Source: Flammeovirga pectinis (GTDB taxonomy: Bacteria; Bacteroidota; Bacteroidia; Cytophagales; Flammeovirgaceae). From it: a stretch of DNA of 64,000 nucleotides. Location of the stretch: contig NZ_CP034562.1 in NCBI RefSeq assembly GCF_003970675.1, positions 1,364,001 through 1,428,000 of the forward strand, written 5' to 3'. Numbering within the stretch: the stretch's first letter is position 1; each line of letters begins with the position of its first letter. The notes beneath the pieces are model-generated. The model saw nothing but the letters and a program-made list of their open reading frames with translations, was not told the origin of the DNA and made no database searches. Of the stretch, positions 1 to 9,400 are shown piece after piece. Both the position numbers and the translations under genes were made by a program.

Positions 1-834
1 GGCCTGTTCAAGGCGTTTCATCTTACGAAACTCCATCATTGAGCACCCCACAATAGTTTTGAAATCTCTCTGTAATTTTCTTTCAGAAATAGGAAATCGT
101 TGGCAAATATCATTTAGGCTAGTATCAACTTCGTCTTGGCTTTGTAGAAGGTTCTTTAACTTGTAAATTATAATTAAATCACCATTTATAATTGGTTTTT
201 TCGTTTCTTGTTGCCTCATATTATTTATCAATTCTTCTGTCGTTAAAAAAAATAAACGTTGAATTGTTAAATGGAAATAGGCAAGTTGAAAACCCTTATT
301 TTCGTTATGATGGATAGTAGACACCAATTTTTGCATTTCTAAAGTAAAGGGACTGATAGTACTCCACCTTTCATTAAAAATTTTATCAAAATAGGTACTA
401 TAATCAATTGCATATTTTGATAATGCTTCATTTATGTATTCTTCAGTAATAAGAATTTGCAAAAATTTAGACGGAGTATATGCAGGGATAAATATTTGAT
501 AATCAAAAAGATGGTTGTAATAAATTACGTTGTTAGAAATCTTATCATTTTTAATCTTAATACGTGGAATAGGTAAAGATGTAATCTGAAAAATAGCATT
601 TAAAAGGGGAGAAGGGCTAATGCTTTTGGCTTCGCGCTGAAATGAGACATCCATATTGAAATAGTAATCTCCATATAAAATTTTTAATCCCTTGGTAACT
701 TCAATTTGTATAAATTTTCCTTCTCCTAAATAAGAGGGGATAATAAGACTGCCATTTGCTTGTAGCGGTAACTCCAAGTCTTTACTAATGTCTGCTAATG
801 GGTTATTTAAATGAGAAACCTTTATGTTTTTCAT
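1..834 (-). CDS. AraC-family transcriptional regulator, C-terminus cut by window edge
   Basis: Reading the minus strand from an ATG at 834-832 gives 278 open codons that run off the left edge with no stop. The last ~45 residues visible (DICQRFPISERKLQRDFKTI, then GCSMMEFRKMKRLEQA) match the first half of the AraC/XylS DNA-binding domain: a short helix, the SERKLQRDFK recognition helix and the following linker. The ~230 residues before it are an effector-binding region with no motif I recognise. The missing part should be the second HTH. It lies downstream of and in the same direction as the ABC exporter at 961-2700, so it could regulate that exporter or be an unrelated receptor-type regulator. 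The family call is firm; the target is unknown. Confidence 0.85.
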   Translation of the reverse strand, partial: MKNIKVSHLNNPLADISKDLELPLQANGSLIIPSYLGEGKFIQIEVTKGLKILYGDYYFNMDVSFQREAKSISPSPLLNAIFQITSLPIPRIKIKNDKISNNVIYYNHLFDYQIFIPAYTPSKFLQILITEEYINEALSKYAIDYSTYFDKIFNERWSTISPFTLEMQKLVSTIHHNENKGFQLAYFHLTIQRLFFLTTEELINNMRQQETKKPIINGDLIIIYKLKNLLQSQDEVDTSLNDICQRFPISERKLQRDFKTIVGCSMMEFRKMKRLEQA

Positions 835-882
835 GTTCAAAAGATTGATGAAGGAAATGTTAGAAGTAATATAATCATTTTG

Positions 883-934
883 AGAGTGTAAGCAATAGGA
901 TAACAATTGACTTTTACGCGATCACTTACACTCT
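883..934. repeat. 10-bp inverted repeat between ABC exporter and AraC genes
   Basis: AGAGTGTAAG at 883-892 is perfectly repeated in inverted orientation as CTTACACTCT at 925-934, with 32 nt between. It lies just 3' of the exporter gene and upstream of the regulator gene. The long loop and weak T-run make it an unconvincing terminator; an operator for the AraC-type regulator is an equally possible inference. Confidence 0.4.
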
Positions 935-960
935 TCCTTCTTCTTTAAAGGATGCTAATT

Positions 961-2700
961 TTATATTCTAGCTTGATATTTATAAAGTTGATGATAACGC
1001 CCTTCTTTTTCAAGTAATTCATCGTGAGTACCTCTCTCTATAATCGCTCCTTGATCCATTACGAGAATTTGATCAGCTTGCTGAATTGTACTTAATCTAT
1101 GGGCAATAACTATGGTAGTTCTGCCTTTCATAAGCTTTGCAAGTGACTCTTGAATTAAAGCTTCACTTTCTGTATCAAGGTTTGACGTTGCTTCATCAAG
1201 AATGATAATTTTAGGATCTGCAAGAATAGCTCTAGCAATAGCAATACGTTGTCTTTGTCCGCCAGATAATTTGACGCCTCTTTCACCAATAATTGTACCT
1301 AAACCTTTATCAAATCGGTTGGTAAACTCGCTAACATAGGCACTATTTACAGCTTCTTGAAGTGCTTCATCACTAGCAGAAGCGTTAGAGAACCTGATAT
1401 TATCTTCAATACTACCTTCAAATAAGAAGTCATCTTGTAAAACTACACCTAAATGCTTTCTATAACTGTTTAAAAATACTGTACTTAAGTCCTGTTCATC
1501 GATATGAATTTTTCCTGATGATGGATTTAAGAAGGAAGCGGCTAAACTTGCAATAGTCGTTTTACCAGATCCAGAAGAACCAACAAGTGCAGTAATACTT
1601 CCTGCTTTAGCCTCAAAAGAAATTCCATGTAGTACTTCTTTTTCATCTTCGTAGGCGAATTTTACATTATCAAAAGTGATATTACCGTTAATAGCAACAG
1701 GTACTTTATGTACACGGTTTTCGTCGGCATCTTCACTAGGTATATTCATAATCTCTTCGGTTCTATCCAAACCTGCAAAAGCTTCTGTCAGCTGACTACC
1801 AATATTGCTCATTTGTACAATAGGGGCAATCATAAAACCGAGATACAAAGTAAACGCTAAGAAATCACCAATGGTAAGTTCTCCTTGCATTATTTTATAT
1901 CCTCCAATACCCATAATACCAGTGGTAGCAATCCCTAAAAGAAATGTACTAGAACTTGTAATTATGGCGGTTGTTGTAAGGCTTTTCTTTACGTTCTTAA
2001 AAAGACGATCGACACCTTCTTGAAAAATCTGATTTTCTTCTTCTTCAGCATTAAACCCTTTAATAATACGTACACCATTTAAAGATTCGGTTAAACGCCC
2101 TGTTACGTCGGCTTTTATTTTTCCTCTTTTTCTAAAAATTGGACGAATGTATTTAAAGGCTTTCATGGATATAACACCAAATATTGAAATAGGAGCCAAT
2201 ACAAATACGGTCATCGAGGGACTAATATTTATCAAAAGTACCAAAGAGATAATTGCAGTAATAGTTCCGCCAATAAGCTGAACTAAACCTGTACCAACCA
2301 AATTTCTGACACCTTCCACATCACTCATAATTCTTGATACAAGTTCTCCAGATTTTGTGTTATCAAAATAACTAATCGGTAAAGAAAGAATGTGTTTCTG
2401 AACATCTGCTCTTAAATGCGATATGAGTCTTTGTGCTTCTACACTCAATAACCTTGTGAGAGTGAAACTAGTAGCAGATTGTATAAATATTGCAGAAATA
2501 ACTACACCTACCAATTGTTTAAGTAGGTCGTAGTCTTTATTAATAACTACATCATCTATTAAGTATTTACTTGCACCAGGCAATATAAGACCGCATAACC
2601 TATTAATAATAATAAGTAGCAAACCAATAAGAAGCATATTTCTTCTTGGCCAGACAATGTCTTTAAATACTTTTTTAAGGGAGATTCGTTGTTTTGACAT
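961..2700 (-). CDS. ABC exporter, fused permease and ATPase (MsbA/LmrA type)
   Basis: This 579-residue half-transporter is complete: an N-terminal membrane domain (about residues 20-320, six predicted helices) followed by an ATPase domain. Visible motifs are Walker A (VGSSGSGKTT, about 375), the Q-loop (VVLQDDFLF), the ABC signature LSGGQRQRIAIARAI, Walker B IIILDEAT and the switch histidine in IAHRLST. Proteins of this architecture work as homodimers in the inner membrane and export lipids, peptides or drugs. The substrate cannot be told from the sequence. No partner half-transporter or periplasmic adaptor is adjacent. An AraC regulator follows on the same strand. Confidence 0.93.
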   Translation of the reverse strand: MSKQRISLKKVFKDIVWPRRNMLLIGLLLIIINRLCGLILPGASKYLIDDVVINKDYDLLKQLVGVVISAIFIQSATSFTLTRLLSVEAQRLISHLRADVQKHILSLPISYFDNTKSGELVSRIMSDVEGVRNLVGTGLVQLIGGTITAIISLVLLINISPSMTVFVLAPISIFGVISMKAFKYIRPIFRKRGKIKADVTGRLTESLNGVRIIKGFNAEEEENQIFQEGVDRLFKNVKKSLTTTAIITSSSTFLLGIATTGIMGIGGYKIMQGELTIGDFLAFTLYLGFMIAPIVQMSNIGSQLTEAFAGLDRTEEIMNIPSEDADENRVHKVPVAINGNITFDNVKFAYEDEKEVLHGISFEAKAGSITALVGSSGSGKTTIASLAASFLNPSSGKIHIDEQDLSTVFLNSYRKHLGVVLQDDFLFEGSIEDNIRFSNASASDEALQEAVNSAYVSEFTNRFDKGLGTIIGERGVKLSGGQRQRIAIARAILADPKIIILDEATSNLDTESEALIQESLAKLMKGRTTIVIAHRLSTIQQADQILVMDQGAIIERGTHDELLEKEGRYHQLYKYQARI

Positions 2701-2752
2701 ATATAAGTAATTAAAAGAGAAGAACGAAGCTACTAAAATTTAGACAGAAAAT

Positions 2753-2783
2753 AAGCCTGTTCATTAGATGAACAGGCTTTTTG
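2753..2783. terminator. 12-bp stem hairpin, likely terminator
   Basis: AAGCCTGTTCAT (2753-2764) pairs perfectly with ATGAACAGGCTT (2768-2779) around a 3-nt loop, with T-rich sequence on both sides. The genes on either side read on the minus strand, so it probably ends transcription of the DinB-like gene at 2985-3551 before the ABC exporter gene. Confidence 0.75.
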
Positions 2784-2984
2784 AGTAGTAATAAATTACT
2801 TAGTTAGTATTTGGGTTATAATATTTTAATGAGTTAGTAAAATCGGCTTATTCAAAGCTAATAAAAAATGATTTTGTACTATTCATTTTTATAAATATTC
2901 TTAGAACTGTTCAGCGTTTTCATTATATCTTTCTATTCTTTTTACAGAATTCTTCAAATTGATAAATATTGTACAATAAGACGA

Positions 2985-3551
2985 TTAATAAACCTCCAAA
3001 GCGTGTATAATGTTGAGCGACTGAAGAGTGTGTCTATGCTCATGTGCAATCACAAATCTAAAGGTATCACCTAGTTTAAGTTTTATCATTTTAGAGATAG
3101 TAATAGGTACTCTCATGCCTTCTAAATCAGAATTTCTAGCATTTTCTAATAGTGTAATTATTCTGAGTTGTTGATCAATTCTTATCTCTAAAGTGTTTTT
3201 GTCTAATTTCTTGCCCAATGTATTTTTATCTTTCGGTGAGGGCATTTTATTTTTGATTTTCTTATTAACAGGAGCCATCAAATTGGTGAAGTAGTTACCA
3301 AGCCAACCTCCTTTATAGATATCCTTTTTCTTGGGTTTACTATTTGAGATTAAATCGGTGTTTATTTTTTCAATATAATAATCACCATAGAGGTTAAGAT
3401 GTGCCATACATTCCAAGATACTCCAAGAGTCAGCACTAAGTCTTGTATTTAACTCCTCCGTTGATAAGTTTAGGAATGTAGAAGTAGTGGCCAAGTTTTC
3501 TTGAACTTGTTGAATTAACTTATCGATTAATTCGTTTTGAGCAATTTTCAT
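2985..3551 (-). CDS. DinB-like (DinB_2) family protein
   Basis: The 188-residue protein has the four-helix-bundle pattern of the DinB/YfiT superfamily. WSILECMAHL near residue 43 supplies the first metal-binding histidine and AHEHRHTLQSL near residue 168 supplies the HxxxH-type pair at the last helix. Family members bind a divalent metal and some act as thiol-dependent transferases, but most Bacteroidota members have no known substrate. The gene stands alone, bounded by a hairpin on its 3' side. The family assignment is from motifs; the function is open. Confidence 0.8.
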   Translation of the reverse strand: MKIAQNELIDKLIQQVQENLATTSTFLNLSTEELNTRLSADSWSILECMAHLNLYGDYYIEKINTDLISNSKPKKKDIYKGGWLGNYFTNLMAPVNKKIKNKMPSPKDKNTLGKKLDKNTLEIRIDQQLRIITLLENARNSDLEGMRVPITISKMIKLKLGDTFRFVIAHEHRHTLQSLNIIHALEVY

Positions 3552-3713
3552 AGTAATTAATTTTTAATTCATTATAAAGCTATCCAATAGAAAGTATAAC
3601 TTATAAGAAAAAAGACGTATTGTTTTCTTAGACAAATATGGTTATCTACAAATTATTTAATCTTGATTGAGATCAAGATTTTAGAAGAAAAATGAAGGAG
3701 AAAGGGCTGGAAA

Positions 3714-4265
3714 TTAAGATTTACTACTTAATATTCTACTTAGTGTCTCAGGGCTCATCCGTAAATAATAAGCAATGTATTTTAAAGGCACTTCTTGAAA
3801 TACCTGAGGACTCCTTTCAATAACACGTTGTATACGTTCTGCAGGAGATACTGTAAGCAGGTCTAATTCTCTTTCTACTTGTTGCCTTACAAGATCTTCT
3901 AAAAGTTTTTGATAAGCTATGGATAATTCTGGAGATTTGTTTACTATACTTGATAGGGTTTCTTTTTTTATAAACCGAACGGTAGATTTACGGATAGTTT
4001 CTATAGAAAATAAAGAGGGAGTGTTTGTAAAGAAGGCAGGGAGAGAAGCAATTATAGAGTTTTTATACCCCAAACGAATAGTGTGTTCTTCTTCTTTGGT
4101 ACTATAAATTACACGAACACAACCACTTAAAATAATATAGATATATTGCTCATTATCACCTGCAGCTAATATCTGTTCTCCACGTTGAAACGTTTTTTCT
4201 ATGTATTCGATACTTTCTGTACTGTATAGGGTATTTAAGAGTGTGTTCATTTTATGTAAAGTCAT
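3714..4265 (-). CDS. Crp/Fnr-family transcriptional regulator
   Basis: A cyclic-nucleotide-binding-type beta-barrel (residues ~20-120, including the turn GEQILAAGDNEQYIYIILSG) is followed by a dimer helix and a C-terminal winged helix (PLKYIAYYLRMSPETLSRILSS). This is the short single-sensor form common in Bacteroidota. I start it at the ATG at 4265; an in-frame TTG lies one codon upstream and another ATG at 4250. The gene is divergent from the secreted protein at 4372 with about 100 bp between, so it may control that gene or itself. No iron-sulphur cysteines are seen, so it is not an Fnr-type oxygen sensor. Confidence 0.88.
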   Translation of the reverse strand: MTLHKMNTLLNTLYSTESIEYIEKTFQRGEQILAAGDNEQYIYIILSGCVRVIYSTKEEEHTIRLGYKNSIIASLPAFFTNTPSLFSIETIRKSTVRFIKKETLSSIVNKSPELSIAYQKLLEDLVRQQVERELDLLTVSPAERIQRVIERSPQVFQEVPLKYIAYYLRMSPETLSRILSSKS

Positions 4266-4340
4266 CAAGAATTAGAAGACTAAATTTACAAGAACTTATT
4301 GATAAGCATTACTAATACAGAAAAACTTAATAAAAAAATG

Positions 4341-4348
4341 TATTTTTG
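4341..4348 (+). promoter_or_regulatory. Bacteroidota -7 element upstream of the 4372 gene
   Basis: TATTTTTG matches the Bacteroidota TAnnTTTG -7 consensus and ends 23 nt before the ATG at 4372. No clear -33 TTTG lies at the usual distance, so this is a moderate call. Confidence 0.4.
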
Positions 4349-4371
4349 GCGTCTAACATAAATTTTACAGA

Positions 4372-5277
4372 ATGAACAAAATAATCTTACTATCTACATT
4401 TTTTATAACTATACCATTTTTTGTATTTGCTCAAGAATATGCTTTTGAAGGATTGATTAACACAGAACTAAAAGTTAGAGTACGATTTGATATAAATGAA
4501 AATAAAGCGGAAGGCTATTGTATATACATTGATTCTAAAGAAAAATCTCTACTTACAGGAGAGAAGAAAGAAGATGGCACTGTGGTATTAAGCCAATCAA
4601 ATGGTGAAAGATTTGAAGGTAAAATTATAGCTTCTTATATGTATAAAGGAGAATATTTTAATGCTGAAGGTATTGATCAAGGTACTTTTTTGTTTTCAAA
4701 AACAGATGCGACAGAAAAAGAAGATGAAACATTATTAGTTGTTTCTGATTCAACAGCTCATGCTTCTGGAAAAGCAGATAGATTGCACGGTACTGAAACT
4801 GAAGTGAATGATATTTTACGTAATCACTTAACGGAATTTAAACGTTGTTACACCCAAAATATTGATCCACTTAAATGTAGACAAGCTTCTGCAATGGCAA
4901 TAACTGAACTATTTCAAACCAACGATTTTAAAGATCAATATGTAGGTGGTTCTTATTTAACAATGTCAGAAAGTTATGACCACATTACAGCAAGTTCTGA
5001 TTGGAAAATGTTGGGTGAAGCAAACAGTGCTACTCTAAAAGATGCACAAGCAAGAGCAAACGAAGGGGAACTAGTTATTGTTTCTTATCCTTTTAAAGGA
5101 TTTATTCAATTAGGTTTTATCCGAAAAGGAGATGCTAAAATGTCTTCTAAATGGAACATGGAAGTACCAAGTATTGCTATTTTCTTTTACAATGATCCAG
5201 AAAAGTCTTCAATTAGTAAGCAAATGAACTTTATTTGGAGAAGTCCTGAAAATATCGAAGTCTGGGTTAGAAAATAG
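4372..5277 (+). CDS. Secreted protein of unknown function
   Basis: The 301-residue product begins with a clear signal peptide (hydrophobic core ILLSTFFITIPFFVF, cut after FAQ). Residues ~22-110 are a beta-rich region with repeated short strands. The C-terminal half has two cysteines close together (KRCYTQNIDPLKC) and a stretch NEGELVIVSYPF that recalls the 'A..GDVVV' core of NlpC/P60- or CHAP-type amidases, though I see no convincing catalytic Cys/His set. I therefore leave the function open. It is divergent from a Crp/Fnr regulator. Confidence 0.65.
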   Translation: MNKIILLSTFFITIPFFVFAQEYAFEGLINTELKVRVRFDINENKAEGYCIYIDSKEKSLLTGEKKEDGTVVLSQSNGERFEGKIIASYMYKGEYFNAEGIDQGTFLFSKTDATEKEDETLLVVSDSTAHASGKADRLHGTETEVNDILRNHLTEFKRCYTQNIDPLKCRQASAMAITELFQTNDFKDQYVGGSYLTMSESYDHITASSDWKMLGEANSATLKDAQARANEGELVIVSYPFKGFIQLGFIRKGDAKMSSKWNMEVPSIAIFFYNDPEKSSISKQMNFIWRSPENIEVWVRK

Positions 5278-5382
5278 GATTATTTCAATAAAGTATTTAG
5301 AACTATCAGAGAATTAAAACTAAAATGAATTACAATAAGTTATTCCTAGTACAATAATGTAGGGACAAAAATTTGTAATTGT

Positions 5383-5712
5383 ATGTACAGAAGAAAAGAG
5401 AAATTGTATAAATATCTTATTAATACAATTGAAAACAACAAGAATAATTTAGCAAAATCTAGTACTTTATTAAATAGAATAAGAAGATTGTTTTTAATGC
5501 CATCTGTATCAGATGAGGTATCAACAGGTAGAATATTTGAAACTGAAAGTACAATTTTTGTGATTGGAGCAAAACTACCTTTAGTTAATTATTCTGGTAA
5601 GCGCATTGTTGGCCTTACTACTGATTCTCCTTTATATAGGCTTTTTAAAGGAAAGAAAAATGGAGACGAGGTACAATATGGTAATGATATAGAGCATATC
5701 TCCTTTTTTTAA
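5383..5712 (+). CDS. Small protein with GreA/GreB-like C-terminal domain
   Basis: This 109-residue protein has a basic N-terminus (~1-40). Its C-terminal half, about residues 60-109, resembles the FKBP-fold C-terminal domain of GreA/GreB transcript-cleavage factors: the DSPLYRLFKGKKNGDEV segment corresponds to the family's 'DSPlgkallGkkvGDev', followed by a final hydrophobic strand. The coiled-coil finger that Gre factors insert into RNA polymerase is not apparent. It may therefore bind polymerase without stimulating cleavage, as Rnk- or GreA-like regulators do. The resemblance is my reading of one motif, so the functional part is inference. Confidence 0.55.
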   Translation: MYRRKEKLYKYLINTIENNKNNLAKSSTLLNRIRRLFLMPSVSDEVSTGRIFETESTIFVIGAKLPLVNYSGKRIVGLTTDSPLYRLFKGKKNGDEVQYGNDIEHISFF

Positions 5713-5761
5713 TTCTAACAAATTTTAATAACCATTTAGAAATAAATTAAAATTTGCCTCA

Positions 5762-5790
5762 TTGTTGCACGTATTTTTTATCTACATTTG
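5762..5790 (+). promoter_or_regulatory. Bacteroidota promoter of the metal-efflux locus
   Basis: TTG at 5762-5764 and TACATTTG at 5783-5790 match the -33 and -7 elements with 18 nt between. The start codon at 5796 is only 5 nt beyond the -7 element, so the transcript may be leaderless or nearly so. Confidence 0.5.
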
Positions 5791-5795
5791 CAACA

Positions 5796-6266
5796 ATGGA
5801 AAAATTGAAGAAAATAGTAACATTATTTGTACTGTTTGTGTACACATTGGCGGTAGCGCATACCTTCATTGGTCACACACATGTCAATAATATTGTAGCG
5901 AACCTTACTTCTTCAGATTCACATTGTACAAAAGAAAGCAAGATTGTTCTGTCTAATGGAAAAGAAGTGAATGAACACTTTGAACACAAAGGACATTGCG
6001 ATCCAAACATTTACGATTTCCTTTCTTGTCTGTTAGGACAGATTCCTCATAACGAAACTGTTGAATTTCAGCAAGAAAGAGAATTAAGTTTGCTTTTAAT
6101 GAAAACGCCTAAAGAATTGAAATCATTAGTTGTTTTTATTTTTGTGAATTATTCTATCGAAAACTTAAAGGAAGAAGTAACCCCCTCAACGGATTTTGTT
6201 CAAAACTTACAATCCTTAATTCCACTTAGTTCAGCCTCTAGGAGAGGTCCGCCTTCATTAGCCTAA
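5796..6266 (+). CDS. Small exported protein of heavy-metal efflux locus
   Basis: I start this at the ATG at 5796, giving 156 residues; the longer frame from a TTG at 5754 would run through the promoter. A signal peptide (IVTLFVLFVYTLAVAH) is followed by a His-containing segment (HTFIGHTHVNN), a pair of further Cys/His sites (SHCTKE, HKGHCDPN, SCLLG) and a C-terminus SRRGPPSLA. Small exported proteins with His/Cys clusters and a Pro-Pro end are often encoded next to CzcA/CusA pumps in Bacteroidota. A periplasmic metal-binding or sensing role is inferred from that context. Confidence 0.6.
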   Translation: MEKLKKIVTLFVLFVYTLAVAHTFIGHTHVNNIVANLTSSDSHCTKESKIVLSNGKEVNEHFEHKGHCDPNIYDFLSCLLGQIPHNETVEFQQERELSLLLMKTPKELKSLVVFIFVNYSIENLKEEVTPSTDFVQNLQSLIPLSSASRRGPPSLA

Positions 6267-6486
6267 CCTATCTAAAGTATAAATAGATGTGTAATAACAT
6301 CATAATGTCGATAGTAAATATCGGTAGTGATTAACCGAAAATCACTTTAATTTATACACTAATATTTATTTTCACGCATTTAAAATATACACGTACATAG
6401 TGATACTTTTTATCCTTTTTTAATTTTTAAAGGGTTTAGTGTTATCTATTTAACTTGTATATCTACTACAAACAATTTCATTTTTT

Positions 6487-9400
6487 ATGATTAATAAAAT
6501 CATATCATTTTCAATAAATAATAAGCTGTTTATTGGAATATTTATCATTGCATGGTTATGTGGTGGTATTTGGAGCATAATGAATGTTCCCGTAGATGCT
6601 GTACCAGATATTACAAATAATCAGGTACAAGTAATTACACAAGCCCCAAGTTTGGGTACAGAAGAAATAGAACAATTTATTACCTACCCTGTAGAATTGG
6701 CCATGTCTAATTTACCAGAGGTAAAAGAAATCAGATCGGTAAGTAGATCAGGTTTGTCTTTGGTTACCATTGTTTTTTCTGATGAAATAGGTACCTATCT
6801 ACCTCGACAATTAGTACAAGAAAAATTGGCAGAGGTAAAAGAGAAAATTCCAAAAGGTTTTGGAGAACCTTTTATTGGTCCGATTAGTACAGGCTTAGGA
6901 GAAATTTACCAATATACTTTAGATGTAGCTCCAGAGTACAGAAATCAGTATTCTTTAGCAGATCTTAGAACAGTTCAAGATTGGATAGTACGCCGTCAGA
7001 TGGCCATGGTTCCTGGTGTAGTAGAAGTAAATGCATTTGGTGGGTACATCAAAGAATATGAAGTAGCAGTTAGACCAGATGTTTTAAAATCTATGGGTAT
7101 TTCGCTATCTCAAGTATTTGATGCTTTGGAACTAAATAACCAAAACTCGGGTGCTGCATACATAGAGAAAAACCACAAAGCCAACTTTATTAGAGGCGAA
7201 GGGTTAGCAAGGTCTTTAGAAGATATCGAAAATATCTTGGTCGAAAATCAAAATGGTATCCCGATTAAAATTAGAGACATCGCCAAAGTTCATTTTGGAC
7301 ATGCTGTAAGATATGGTGCACTTACTAAAGAAGGACAAGGGGAAGCTGTTGGTGGTATGATTTTGATGTTAAAAGGTGCTAACTCAAGTGATGTAATTCA
7401 AGCAGTACAAGATAGAGTTGCTCTTATTCAAAAATCATTGCCAGAAGGTGTTCAAATAAAAGAGTTCTTAGCAAGAAATAAATTAATTAAAAAGACAACC
7501 ACAACAGTTAGAAATAATCTAATTGAGGGTGCTTTGATTGTTATTTTTATTCTAGTACTCTTACTTGGTAACTGGAGAGGTGGTTTGGTTGTAGCCTCTA
7601 CAATTCCGTTATCTCTATTATTTGCCTTTATGATGATGTACCAATTTGATGTATGGGCAAACCTAATGAGTTTAGGCGCCATTGATTTTGGTATTATTGT
7701 AGATGGTGCTGTTATTATAGTCGAGGCAACGGTATTTATGCTACATAAACAGATTGTAGGTAAAACAATGCTGACTCAGCAAGAACGTGACGAAACAACG
7801 TACAAGGCATCAAGTAAAATGATGAATTCCGCATTTTTTGGTCAGTTGATAATTCTTATCGTTTTTGCTCCAATATTAACATTAGAAGGTGTAGAAGGTA
7901 AAATGTTTATTCCAATGGCACTTACATTTATGTTTGCCATGGTTGGGGTAATGATTTTATGTTTAACGTATGTACCAATGGTATCTTCGTTATTTATTAA
8001 GGTAAAACCATCTACTAAATTACATGTAGGCGATAAGATTGTGAGAGCAATAGAGAATTTTTATGCGCCAATATTACAGTCAGCATTAAACCACGGGAAA
8101 GCAATCATAGCAGTATCATTAATTACGTTAGGGGGTGCTATTTATATTTTCTCAACGCTTGGTGGCGAATTTATGACACAACTAGACGAAGGAGACATAG
8201 CTTACCATGTAATTATGAAACCGGGCTCTTCTTTAGACGAAACGATAAAAGCAACTACTCAGATTGAGAAAATTATGAAAGATAATTTTCCAGAGATTGA
8301 GCAAGTAATGAGTAGAATAGGGGTTGCAGAAGTCCCTACAGACCCAATGCCAATGGATGTTGCAGATTGTTTAGTGATCTTAAAACCTAAAGATGAGTGG
8401 ACTTCTGCTACTACAAAAGAAGAATTGATTGATAAAATCAAAGAAAAAATATCTATTGTACCTGGCGTAAATTATGAGTTTACACAACCTATTGAAATGC
8501 GTTTTAATGAACTTATTTCGGGTGTAAGAGAAGATATTGCCATCAAATTATTTGGTGAAGATCTTGATATTTTAGCCAATAAGGCAGAGCAGATAGCAAA
8601 AATAATAAATAATGTAGAAGGTATTGGAGATATGAAGGTGGAAGCAACTGCTGGATTACCACAAATATCTGTAAAATATAAACGTCAGAAATTAGCACAA
8701 TATGGTCTTTCTATCAATGAATTAAACGTACTAATTCAAACCGCTTTTGCAGGTAGATCTGCTGGGATGATTTTTGAAGGTGAAAAAAGATTTGATTTAG
8801 TGGTACGTCTAGATAAACAAGAGCGCGAAAGTATAGAAGATCTTAGAGAGCTGTATGTAACAATACCTAATGGAAACCAGATTCCATTGTATTTAGTGGC
8901 TGATATAGATTACGAGCTTGGCCCAATGCAAATCAGTAGAGACAATACACAACGTAGAACGTATGTTGGAGTTAATGTTAGAGGCAGAGATATAGAATCT
9001 GTGGTAGAGGATATAAAAACAAAATTAGATGTAGAATTAGACCTTCCCGCTGGATACTTTATCCGTTATGGTGGTCAATTTGAAAACTTAGAAAGAGCAA
9101 CTAAAAAATTAAAAATTGTTGTTCCTGTAGCCTTAGCATCTATCTTTTTCCTTTTATTCTTAGCATTAAGGTCTTGGAAAGAAACAATAATGATAAATAT
9201 GGCAATTCCTTTTGCTACCATAGGTGGTATTTTTGGATTGTGGATAAGAGGTATGCCTTTTAGTATTTCTGCAGGTGTTGGCTTTGTGGTATTATTTGGT
9301 GTAGCTGTTCTAAATGGTCTAGTACTTATTGAAGGATGGAAAGAACTGAAAGACGAAGGAGTAACAGATATTAAAGAAAGAATTATAATGGGTGCAAAAA

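Noticed and set aside
5754-5795. TTG start giving 170 residues for the small exported protein
   Set aside because: It overlaps the promoter and places non-signal residues before the signal peptide.
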